Assembly: GCA_963709085.1 (NCBI GenBank) | Contig: CAVPVB010000011.1 | Coordinates: 62,001 to 126,000 of the forward strand | DNA: 64,000 nucleotides | Source: Rhodovastum sp963709085 | GTDB taxonomy: Bacteria > Pseudomonadota > Alphaproteobacteria > Acetobacterales > Acetobacteraceae | Reading direction: 5' to 3' | In this document: positions 57,196 through 64,000 of the stretch, piece by piece | Layout: each line of letters starts with the position of its first letter | How positions within the stretch are numbered: position 1 is the stretch's first letter | Position numbers and translations under genes: made by a program | The notes under the pieces: generated by a model | Databases searched by the model: none | What the model was told of the DNA's origin: nothing | What the model saw: only the letters and a program-made list of their open reading frames with translations

Positions 57196-58209
57196 CTACG
57201 CTCTCCCTGAGAGTGACCGGCCGGTCGGAACGGTCGGGCGGCCACCGCCTGACCTCCCGCCGCTTGAAGACCGGGCCGAACCGAGCTGGGTCAGGACCTG
57301 ACCGGCAGCGCCGGCGCTGCCCGCAGCCGCGCGCACGCCCCAGCCGGCCAGTCCGAACGTCGCGCTGTGCGCACCCGCCGTCCCGTGATAGACGCCGCCG
57401 GCAATCTCCTGCGCGATGGACGGGATTTTCTTCACGACGGCCGTGCAAAGCGCCAGCAGGATCCCGCATTGCGCCAGGCCCCACAGCATTCCGAGGCTGT
57501 CGGAATCGTTGCTGGCAACCGAGCCGGCCGTCTGTTGGATCATATTGTTCTCAGCCCCGGTCAGAAACAGGATGACCGCGACGGCCATGAGCTGGGTCAC
57601 GCAGCCGCCGACCACCACGCCAAGCCATCCGGCCGCGAAGCGCCGCGTGGCGGGGATGGCGGCAAGCGCCAGGAACACCGGGCCAACCACGATCACCGCG
57701 ACGTTGATGATCGCCGCTGTCATGTAGACCGCGAAGGCGTAGCCGACCGCGACCAGGGCAATCACAACGAACACGATGACGCCAAGCGCCAGCGGTATCG
57801 TCTTCAGCGCATAGCTCGGAAGCGCCTCATAGGTGTTGGCGGCGGCGGTGACGGCGGAATCGAGAACCGTGTCCAGCCCGGCGACCGGCGATGTCGTGCC
57901 GCCCAACGCAGCGCCCAGGGTGTTCGGCACCGCCTGCAGGAAAAAGTCGGACACGTACTGCGTATATTGCCCGGTCTGCAGCGCGCCGATCACCATGCCA
58001 GCAATGAAGAAGTCGCGCATCGCCTGCTGGAGGGTCCTGGAACCGTTGGCAATGTCCATCCCGACAAACGCCAGCCACAGCGTGACCATCGCCAGCGCGA
58101 TCGGCTGCATGGTGCTGCATACGGTGCCCACCATGGCCTGCAACTGGCCGATGAGGGGCGTTATGAGCGTGTTGTAGAGATTGGCAAACAGCGTCCAGTC
58201 AACGTTCAT
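57196..58209 (-). CDS. virB6: T4SS polytopic membrane protein VirB6
   Basis: A 337-residue protein with at least five membrane helices (PIALAMVTLWLAFVGMDIAN, FFIAGMVIGALQTGQYTQYV, TIPLALGVIVFVVIALVAVG, AAIINVAVIVVGPVFLALAA, WLGVVVGGCVTQLMAVAVIL) and a Ser/Gly/Arg-rich C-terminal tail. VirB6/TrbL forms the inner-membrane part of the channel. The start MNVDWTLFANLYNTLITPLI at 58209 is typical; the extension to 58269 is not. It starts 26 bases after the small membrane gene. Confidence 0.9.
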   Translation of the reverse strand: MNVDWTLFANLYNTLITPLIGQLQAMVGTVCSTMQPIALAMVTLWLAFVGMDIANGSRTLQQAMRDFFIAGMVIGALQTGQYTQYVSDFFLQAVPNTLGAALGGTTSPVAGLDTVLDSAVTAAANTYEALPSYALKTIPLALGVIVFVVIALVAVGYAFAVYMTAAIINVAVIVVGPVFLALAAIPATRRFAAGWLGVVVGGCVTQLMAVAVILFLTGAENNMIQQTAGSVASNDSDSLGMLWGLAQCGILLALCTAVVKKIPSIAQEIAGGVYHGTAGAHSATFGLAGWGVRAAAGSAGAAGQVLTQLGSARSSSGGRSGGGRPTVPTGRSLSGRA

Positions 58210-58234
58210 CACGAGCCGCTTTCGCAGTGGTGCG

Positions 58235-58399
58235 CTACCGGGATCCCCGCAGCAGCCTGACGAAGCCAAGGACGATAACCACCCTGAAGGAGCCGAGGAA
58301 AACCATCACCATGGCCAGGAGCGCAAGGCAGGCTATGCCGTACGCCCCGTGCTGCGCGGCGTAGATCGCCAGAGCGAACATGATCAAACCGACCGTCAT
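58235..58399 (-). CDS. Small membrane protein in the virB operon
   Basis: A 54-residue protein, MTVGLIMFALAIYAAQHGAY then GIACLALLAMVMVFLGSFRV and VIVLGFVRLLRGSR. It consists of one to two membrane helices with a basic C-terminus. GGAGCACCG precedes the ATG. It overlaps the EexN-like gene by 4 bases, supporting a real gene. I recognise no family. Inner-membrane location suggests a role with VirB6 or in exclusion. Confidence 0.75.
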   Translation of the reverse strand: MTVGLIMFALAIYAAQHGAYGIACLALLAMVMVFLGSFRVVIVLGFVRLLRGSR

Positions 58400-58701
58400 T
58401 TCGGTGCTCCTCGAAGCATCCTGGACAGGCTGACATGATCATTGGCATCCGATGCGTTCACACACTCCGGGTCGGCCATGGCGCCGCCGGGATTATCGTT
58501 GCAGGCAGCAAACTTTTGCCTCATCTCGGACGGGTGCGCTTCAAACCAGGAGACCGTGCGCACGGGAGGCGGCATCGCTGTCGCGCTCTGCTGCGCCGGC
58601 GTCGGAGATGCGACCCTGGTGAAATACCACGTGCCGCCGGCACCCGCCGCGGCGCACGCGATGTAGATGGGAACATGATACAGTTGGCTCGCACGAAACA
58701 T
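58396..58701 (-). CDS. EexN-like entry-exclusion protein
   Basis: A 101-residue protein: one N-terminal membrane helix (VPIYIACAAAGAGGTWYF), then a periplasmic part with VSWFEAHPSEMRQKFAACNDNPGGAMADPECVNA. This W/Y-F-x-x-H-P-x-E-M/R...C-N-D-N-P-G...C-x-N-A arrangement is characteristic of EexN-type proteins, which block redundant mating. The typical lipobox is absent; here a membrane anchor takes its place. AAGGAG 10 bases before 58701 fixes the start over a GTG at 58719. Confidence 0.72.
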   Translation of the reverse strand: MFRASQLYHVPIYIACAAAGAGGTWYFTRVASPTPAQQSATAMPPPVRTVSWFEAHPSEMRQKFAACNDNPGGAMADPECVNASDANDHVSLSRMLRGAPK

Positions 58702-58715
58702 ACCGGTTGACTCCT

Positions 58716-59555
58716 TCACGGGTGCGGATTGGGCGATGATGCAACAAATCTTTCGATATCCATGGCCAGCCTCTCGTTGTCGCGCTGCACGATGCTGTCC
58801 GACTGCGCCTGATAGGTCGCCGATATCGCGGCCAGCTGCGCCGCCTCATTGGTGGTCCAGGTTGTCTCCAGCTCGATCTGCGCCTGGGTGTCCTGAACAT
58901 CCTTCGGCGTGGTTGCGGTTGCCAGGTGCTCGCGCAGCGGCTGAAGCGCCAGCTGGTGGGTACGAAGATCGCTGTAGGCGGCCTCCGCCGCACCCTGCTC
59001 GCCGGCGATGCCGTTTGCCCGGGCGATGACCTGCTGCGAGTTCCATGACCCGTCGGTCGGCGTGTAGACATGCGAGGTCGCATAGGAGCTGCCGACCAGG
59101 CCGGAGAGAGAACTCATTATCCCGCTGATTTCCGGGATACCCCCCTGCCCGTACGCGAAGCCGTTCACCAGACCGAGGACCGCGTACGGATTGATCGGCA
59201 GACCGTTGCTCAGGCCAGCGGCACTCATAAGTCCCATCGCCGCGCCAAGGCTGGGGTTGTGCACGAACGATATGAACATCGCGAGTTCGTTGGCGTATTG
59301 TTGCAGCTGCGTGGCATATTGCTGCGCCTGCCTGAGCCACGAAAGCTCGTCGCCAATGTAGGTCTTGACCTCGGTGGCATATTGCTGGAGCTGAAGCGCA
59401 TAGGCTTTGGCGTCATTGAACAACGCCGTCGCCCATTCGCCCAGCGCGGCGCTGTCGATTACCGGCAGGTCGGCGCGCGCCGGCGCCACATAGCAGGCGG
59501 CCAACAGCGCAATCCCCGCCGTCGTGCCGATAAGGAACCGCCGGGTGGGTGTCAT
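58716..59555 (-). CDS. virB5: VirB5-like minor pilus protein
   Basis: A 279-residue exported protein with signal peptide (MTPTRRFLIGTTAGIALLAA...ARA|D). The mature part is helical and Gln/Ala-rich (AYALQLQQYATEVKTYIGDE, LRQAQQYATQLQQYANELAM), the pattern of VirB5/TrbJ proteins at the pilus tip. A central Gly-rich region and a C-terminal coiled-coil-like segment (TQAQIELETTWTTNEAAQLA) follow. Its start overlaps the virB4 stop (ATGA). Confidence 0.82.
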   Translation of the reverse strand: MTPTRRFLIGTTAGIALLAACYVAPARADLPVIDSAALGEWATALFNDAKAYALQLQQYATEVKTYIGDELSWLRQAQQYATQLQQYANELAMFISFVHNPSLGAAMGLMSAAGLSNGLPINPYAVLGLVNGFAYGQGGIPEISGIMSSLSGLVGSSYATSHVYTPTDGSWNSQQVIARANGIAGEQGAAEAAYSDLRTHQLALQPLREHLATATTPKDVQDTQAQIELETTWTTNEAAQLAAISATYQAQSDSIVQRDNERLAMDIERFVASSPNPHP

Positions 59556-61873
59556 TCCGCCAATTCCTTCTCCCGGTGGAACACCTCGAACGCGTCGGCG
59601 CCGGTGACTCTTGAGCGGATGCGGTCCATGCGCCGCAGGTCTTCCTCGCGCGCCGACAGCACGGCGATGAAACTGTCGAGCCCGCGCAAGGGAAGCTGCG
59701 CGACCACGCTCCGGTCGCCCTGCACCAGCAGAAACAACCCCTCCCCGCCCGGCAAACCGCGCAAGGCCTCATACTGGCCCTCGGTCAGCTTCAGACCGTC
59801 GACATAGTCCGCGCGGGTGCTCCTTGGGTTCGCCAGATGCAGCGCGGTCGGGCATTGCTCGACCAGGATGTTGGCGATCCCGCTATCGATGATGTCCCGC
59901 GGCGACTGGGTGATGAACACCACCGCGCCGCCCTTGCTGCGGATGGTGCGGAGCTGTTTTTCGATGTTGGCCCGGAAAACCGGGTCCAGCAGCGCCCGCC
60001 ACCCCTCGTCCATCGGGACCAGCAGCGGCGTGCCGTCCAGCAGCAGCGAGATGCGGTGAAACAGGTAGCTCATCGCCGGGCCGCGCGCCCGCGGGTTCTC
60101 CAGCAGCGCCGTCGTGTCCAGCCCGTTCAGGTTGCCGAACCTCACCGTGTCGGCCGGCGCGTCGATCACCCATCCCAGTTCGTTGCCGTGGCACCACTTG
60201 TCCAGCCGCGCCCCGGCGCCTTCCGGCGCATCGTCGAAGAACGCCCGCAGCTCGCCCAGACACCGGTCGTCCGGCAGCAGGCGCATGACCGTGGCCAGTC
60301 CGACCGCGAGCCGCCTTCCCTCCTCCTCGGTCATCGCCCCGCCGACGCAGCCCCGGATCAGGTCGGTCAGGAACTCCATGTTGCGCGGCGACGCGTCCAG
60401 GGCCTTCAGCGGCGCAAAATGCGGCTCGCCGGCTCCCAGCACGGCATAGTCGCCGCCCATGCGGTGGATCAGCAGGTCCCAGCCCCGCTTGTGGTCCAGC
60501 GCCACCACCCGGGCACGCCCGGCGGTCATGGCCAGCAGGAACGCCGTCGTCAGCGTCTTGCCGCTGCCAACGGCGCCGGTGACCAGCGTATTACCGACAT
60601 CGCCGACCTGCCAGTGGAACCGGTAGGGCGTGCCCGCCATGGTCCGGAAGATCGCAACCGGCGGTCCCGGCCAGTGCCCGCGGGCCTGGCCGGCCGGCCA
60701 GTTGTAGAACGGGGCGAACGCCACCAGGTTCGACGACTTCACGAACCCCGGGCGCGGGCGCCAGAACGCGCCGCCCGGCAGCATGGACAGATAGGCGGCC
60801 TGCAGCGCCTTGGTCATCCGGGTGGCCACCAGGCCGCAGGCGGCCAGGTCGCGCCAGGCGGCGTTGCCCACCTCCGCCATGGCGCGGCGGTTGTCGGCAA
60901 AGGCGATCAGGACCAGCGAATGGTCGCCCAGCACCCAGCGTCGCGACATCAGGTCATCGGCGGCGGCGTCCAGCGCCTCGGTTTGCGAGACCGCCTTGTC
61001 ACCGGCCGCCAGCATCTTGTTCTGCTTGCGGGTGATCGCGCCCATGCCGGCCGCGTTCGACAGGAAGCGGTAGGACTGCATCAGCGTGTTGCGATACGGC
61101 GCCATCGCCAGCCCGTGGAACATGCCCGGCCAGGTCGTGACGGGGTATTCCTTGAACGCATACATCTGCGCGAAGGTGGTCTCGCCGGCGCCGTGGAATT
61201 CCACCCGCTGGTGGCGGAACCGGATCGCTTCGGAGAACATCGCGTTGCCCATCCGGCCGGTGCTCGCGCCGATCTGGCGCCAGGTTCCGGTCATGGCGAA
61301 GACCACGGCCTCGGCGATTTCGCTGAAGACGACATGACCGCGGGTGACGTAGCCCAACCGGCGCAGGCCGAACACGCCAAGCTGGGACTGCAGCAGGTCG
61401 CAGATCTCGTTGAGGCGTGCCTTCCGCGCGTTGATCCCTGCCCGCGGGTCGGTGACCGCATCGGACAGGAACCGCGAGACGCCTTGCGCCGCGGCATTCG
61501 GCGCATGCACCTGGATCGCCAGGAACATCTGGTTGGAATACAGCGATCGCCGGAACAGATTGTCCCGGTAGGCATTGCCGAGGTCACGCGCGAACGGCGA
61601 GCGGTGCAGGCCATCCTCATAGACCGAGCGGTCGGCCTCGCCCCGGCACTGGTATATCGTCAGCTCGGTATCCTCGGCCGCTATGTTCTTCAGCGGGTTG
61701 TGCAGTCCGTCGTACCATCCGGCGATATCCACCTCGTCGGCGGTGTCGGGGAACACGCCGGCAACGGCGAACATCGCCATGACGCCGTTGCCCTTCATCA
61801 GCACGACGTCGTCGGCGATATGATCCTCGAACGGAATCCTCTCGCCCAGCAGGGCCTCGGGGAGGTCAGCCAC
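59552..61873 (-). CDS. virB4: T4SS ATPase VirB4
   Basis: A 773-residue ATPase, the largest motor of the system. The N-terminal domain has FEDHIADDVVLMKGNGVMAM. Walker A is GAVGSGKTLTTAF (about 425-437) and Walker B LLVPMDEGWRALLD (about 612-625). A C-terminal arm carries GGAVVFITQSPRDIIDSGIA and PTALHLANPRSTRADYVDGL. The start is GTG at 61873, overlapping the end of virB3 by 8 bases. Length and motif spacing are normal. Confidence 0.95.
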   Translation of the reverse strand: MADLPEALLGERIPFEDHIADDVVLMKGNGVMAMFAVAGVFPDTADEVDIAGWYDGLHNPLKNIAAEDTELTIYQCRGEADRSVYEDGLHRSPFARDLGNAYRDNLFRRSLYSNQMFLAIQVHAPNAAAQGVSRFLSDAVTDPRAGINARKARLNEICDLLQSQLGVFGLRRLGYVTRGHVVFSEIAEAVVFAMTGTWRQIGASTGRMGNAMFSEAIRFRHQRVEFHGAGETTFAQMYAFKEYPVTTWPGMFHGLAMAPYRNTLMQSYRFLSNAAGMGAITRKQNKMLAAGDKAVSQTEALDAAADDLMSRRWVLGDHSLVLIAFADNRRAMAEVGNAAWRDLAACGLVATRMTKALQAAYLSMLPGGAFWRPRPGFVKSSNLVAFAPFYNWPAGQARGHWPGPPVAIFRTMAGTPYRFHWQVGDVGNTLVTGAVGSGKTLTTAFLLAMTAGRARVVALDHKRGWDLLIHRMGGDYAVLGAGEPHFAPLKALDASPRNMEFLTDLIRGCVGGAMTEEEGRRLAVGLATVMRLLPDDRCLGELRAFFDDAPEGAGARLDKWCHGNELGWVIDAPADTVRFGNLNGLDTTALLENPRARGPAMSYLFHRISLLLDGTPLLVPMDEGWRALLDPVFRANIEKQLRTIRSKGGAVVFITQSPRDIIDSGIANILVEQCPTALHLANPRSTRADYVDGLKLTEGQYEALRGLPGGEGLFLLVQGDRSVVAQLPLRGLDSFIAVLSAREEDLRRMDRIRSRVTGADAFEVFHREKELAE

Positions 61874-62201
61874 TGCTCGCCACCTCCCGTCCGGACCGCG
61901 GCCGTCGCGTCGGCAGGCTTTCCAGCGTGGTCCGGCCGGTTCCTGTCGACAGCGCCCAGATCCGGATCGTGCGGAACCAATGGAAGTCGTACGAGGTCAG
62001 TCGCTGCATGATCATGTGGATCGGCACCGCCGCCAGCCAGAACATGATCGGCGATCGCCAGATCGTCGGGCCTGACAGCTCAAGCCCGGCGGCGAAGGTG
62101 CAAAGCACGTTGATCGCCGCCCCCTCGAACGGCACGCCCCAGACCAAAGCTGGCCGTGTCAGGGCCACGAACAGCATCTCGGATCTGCTGTGCTCGCTCA
62201 T
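61866..62201 (-). CDS. virB3: T4SS membrane protein VirB3
   Basis: A 111-residue protein starting MSEHSRSEMLFVALTRPALV, with the VirB3 signature LFVALTRPALVWGVPF and one to two membrane helices (INVLCTFAAGLEL, IMFWLAAVPIHMIMQ), then HWFRTIRIWALSTG. GGGAGG 5 bases before 62201 fixes the start; the longer frame to 62282 is not supported. Confidence 0.9.
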   Translation of the reverse strand: MSEHSRSEMLFVALTRPALVWGVPFEGAAINVLCTFAAGLELSGPTIWRSPIMFWLAAVPIHMIMQRLTSYDFHWFRTIRIWALSTGTGRTTLESLPTRRPRSGREVASSG

Positions 62202-62308
62202 GCTGCCTCCCGTATCGCCAATGGTCGACCGACCCCCTCGGCGGCGCCGGTGCGGTTGTCCGCACCGGCGCCGTCCAGGCAATCAGACAGGATGGTGGCG
62301 TGCGCCGG

Positions 62309-62509
62309 TCAGCCGCCCATGAAGGTGTTGATGGTCCAGGCGGAACTCATGAGGACGGCGCCGCCGCCTATGGCCGACCAGAACTGGCCCCAGTGACCAT
62401 GCAGCATGGCCCGCGCGCCGGCGATCGCGACGGCGATAATGCACAGCGTCGATCCGAAGGTGCCCGTTATGAACTGGCTGATATTCTGCACAACGGTTAG
62501 CCACGACAT
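62309..62509 (-). CDS. virB2: VirB2-like pilin
   Basis: A 66-residue protein, MSWLTVVQNISQFITGTFGS then TLCIIAVAIAGARAMLHGHW and a second membrane segment ending NTFMGG. Two helices separated by a short basic loop (GHWGQFW) is the mature-pilin fold of VirB2. The usual long cleaved leader is missing, so the pilin may be used nearly as made. AGGAGATGACGTC precedes the ATG. It lies between virB1 and virB3 as expected. Confidence 0.88.
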   Translation of the reverse strand: MSWLTVVQNISQFITGTFGSTLCIIAVAIAGARAMLHGHWGQFWSAIGGGAVLMSSAWTINTFMGG

Positions 62510-62513
62510 GACG

Positions 62514-63086
62514 TCATCTCCTGTCGGTTTGCGCGAACACGAGGTCCCGGCCTGTCCGCGATGGCCGGTTGAACGGGTTGCGTGCGGCCTCTGCCGGTTG
62601 GGGCACAGAAGAAGCAGCGCGGCCGGTTGCCATCGCCATGCGCATGGCCGTGGACACCCGAAGCGCGTAACCGTTGGCAATGCCGCGCTGCAGGTCGCCG
62701 GTGTTGTAGCGGGAGTGCGCCGCGCGCCATGCGGCCTCGAAATCCGCGGCCAGATGCGCCGCCCCGGCACGCAGCGACGCACAGGCGTCAAACGCCGTCT
62801 CGACGGTCAGGCCGTCATGCGCCAGGTTCGCGCTGTTGATCTGGGTCAGGCCCAGGTCGATCGACTTGCCCTGCGCGAGCAGCGCTCGCGCCGTTGCCAC
62901 GGCCGCGTCCTTCGTGGCCGGGTGCAGCGTGGTCGGGTGATCGCCGTTGACACCGATCGCCAGCGGGTCGCCGCTGCTCTCGACCATCGCCACCGCGGCC
63001 ATGCGTTCCGGCGGAACGCCTTGACCGGCACCGCACTCCGGCAGGACAGCGAGCCCCATGATAGCGGCCACCGCGAGCGCGCTCAT
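62514..63086 (-). CDS. virB1: Lytic transglycosylase VirB1
   Basis: A 190-residue periplasmic muramidase that opens peptidoglycan for the channel. Signal peptide MSALAVAAIMGLAVLPECGA. The SLT fold shows catalytic Glu in MVESSGDPLAIGVN (about 36) and the motifs GLTQINSANL, DACASLRAGAAHL and RYNTGDLQRGIANGYALRV. It is followed within 5 bases by virB2, and the start overlaps the stop of the upstream gene (ATGA). Confidence 0.9.
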   Translation of the reverse strand: MSALAVAAIMGLAVLPECGAGQGVPPERMAAVAMVESSGDPLAIGVNGDHPTTLHPATKDAAVATARALLAQGKSIDLGLTQINSANLAHDGLTVETAFDACASLRAGAAHLAADFEAAWRAAHSRYNTGDLQRGIANGYALRVSTAMRMAMATGRAASSVPQPAEAARNPFNRPSRTGRDLVFAQTDRR

Positions 63087-63568
63087 CGGCCGTCTTTCCT
63101 CCGTTCGGGGAGCCAGTATCGAGCATCCCGCGTGAGCGCGCGCACACGGCAGCGGCGAACCGCCGCCTCCTGTGCCTCGGTCAGAGAGCCACGATCGAGC
63201 AGGTCAGCCAGCGCCCGGAACAGAAACTCACTGCGGCGCGCGGCATTGACGGCGAGCCACCGCACTATTTCGGAACGGTGGGGGCGCTCACCCAGCCAGG
63301 CGTCAGAGGTCGAATGGCGCATCCCACCGCCGGCCGCGCAATCGGTCAGCGCCACGCCCGGCGCACGGTGACGGTTGCGGTGGCGGACCGGCAAGGTGGG
63401 CGGCAACGCCGCGTGCCGCGGCGAGACGGCGCTCCAACGCGCGGTCTGAAGAGGCTCGCGGATATCGCCGCCGAACCCGGCCTGCCGGTTTCCATGAACC
63501 GTGCCGCAGCGCACGGGCGCCCCGGGCGACAACGGCTTGAGTGACACGCGTCGAGCAGCAATTCGCAC
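63083..63568 (-). CDS. Hypothetical first gene of the virB operon
   Basis: A frame of 161 residues. Its C-terminal 79 (MRHSTSDAWLGERPHRSEIV, RWLAVNAARRSEFLFRALAD, LTEAQEAAVRRCRVRALTRD) are clearly protein-like, basic and helical. The N-terminal 80 are Arg/Pro-rich and less convincing. A strong GAGGAGG lies before GTG 63568, but ATG 63322 would give a neater protein. It overlaps virB1 by 4 bases. No family recognised; a small DNA-binding regulator is possible. Confidence 0.55.
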   Translation of the reverse strand: MRIAARRVSLKPLSPGAPVRCGTVHGNRQAGFGGDIREPLQTARWSAVSPRHAALPPTLPVRHRNRHRAPGVALTDCAAGGGMRHSTSDAWLGERPHRSEIVRWLAVNAARRSEFLFRALADLLDRGSLTEAQEAAVRRCRVRALTRDARYWLPERRKDGR

Positions 63569-63968
63569 GGGATTCCTCCTCGCCGAATGGTCATGCTCAG
63601 GAGGAAGTGCATCCGCCCCCTGTGCCGCTGATCGTCAGGCCGGCGGGATCACCATCCCTGCCAGCCTCCGCTGGTTGACCCTGCGTGGGCATCTGATCGC
63701 CCACAATTCCCTGAAGCCGCACCAGCACTTGGCAAACTTCAGGCGCCGGCAGGCCCACGGATCGGGGCCGCACGTGATAGTCAGCGAGTCCAGCACGATG
63801 GCCTTGGCGGGCCGCTACAGGCCTACGAAACCCAGGCGTCCACGCAGATGCGATCCTGCTCCGCTGCCAAGCACGGCCAGCCTTGGTATGTTACGTCCGG
63901 AATCGATCTGATGGAGTGCTAACCGATGCTTGTCTCCGCCGAGAGCGTTAGGCCATATTGTATTTTCT
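63569..63968. other. Gene-free region upstream of the T4SS operon
   Basis: About 400 bases, probably carrying the promoter of the whole leftward virB-virD4 operon. No gene with a ribosome binding site was found. AT content rises after 63890. Confidence 0.4.
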
Positions 63969-63987
63969 GCGGTGCATAATGCACCGC
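63969..63987. promoter_or_regulatory. Perfect 19-base palindrome, probable operator
   Basis: GCGGTGCATAATGCACCGC: nine-base arms around a central A. Dimeric repressor or activator sites look like this. It lies in AT-richer DNA about 400 bases upstream of the virB operon and near the window edge, so it may control that operon or a gene beyond the edge. Confidence 0.55.
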
Positions 63988-64000
63988 GACAAGACGAAAC

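Noticed and set aside
59837..62011. A 724-codon plus-strand frame
   Set aside because: Antisense shadow of virB4 and virB3.

Overview
The window is very GC-rich DNA from an alphaproteobacterium, most likely a member of the Acetobacteraceae/Rhodospirillales. Pointers to that group are a MucR/Ros-type regulator, a GcrA-like regulator, an imuA-imuB-dnaE2 mutagenesis cassette with an alphaproteobacterial LexA box, HU and histone-H1-like proteins, and bciA, a bacteriochlorophyll biosynthesis gene that suggests an anoxygenic phototroph or a relative of one. A complete set of VirB/VirD4 genes and a MobF relaxase show that this is a conjugative plasmid or an integrative conjugative element. No replication initiator, integrase, rRNA or tRNA was seen.

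Layout. 1-0.5 kb: an edge region without a recognisable gene. 0.5-20.5 kb (almost all + strand): plasmid maintenance and DNA-metabolism genes. These are a MucR-like regulator (- strand), a frameshifted DUF3991/toprim gene, a WGR protein (- strand), a MoxR-like AAA ATPase + DUF3150-like + metallopeptidase/VWA trio, hypotheticals, a GcrA-like protein, a giant DNA methylase-helicase (frameshifted), a ParB-like protein and a tail-less SSB. Structured intergenic elements recur just upstream of these genes. 20.6-24.8 kb: a truncated Hsp70 start, a DUF3601-like membrane protein, bciA and a run of three nucleoid-protein genes (HU, H1-like, HU). 25-35.4 kb: dnaE2, a small linker gene, imuB and imuA. 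A 4.58-kb four-gene IS21-family element with perfect 50-bp ends and a 6-bp target duplication has landed in the 3' end of imuA. 35.8-41.5 kb: a probable defence locus with an HNH-NACHT protein, a HEAT-like partner and a convergent DUF4145/HEPN-like gene. 41.3-47.9 kb: the mobilisation region, with a leftward leader operon (TraK/TraL/TraM-like) facing a rightward accessory protein and MobF relaxase/helicase, separated by a repeat-rich candidate oriT. 47.9-63.6 kb (- strand): the T4SS operon virB1-virB2-virB3-virB4-virB5-eexN-like-small membrane protein-virB6-virB7-virB8-virB9-virB10-virB11-small exported protein-virD4, then a shared-module protein, a lipoprotein and an HNH/GIY-YIG protein.

How it fits together. 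The relaxase and leader-operon proteins would process oriT, VirD4 would couple the relaxosome to the VirB channel, and SSB, ParB-like, GcrA-like, methylase-helicase and nucleoid proteins would serve establishment, maintenance and chromatin. The imu cassette and the NACHT locus are cargo (SOS mutagenesis; defence). Several genes (DUF3991, methylase-helicase, istB, NACHT) carry single-base frameshifts at short C or G runs. These may be real decay or sequencing indels.
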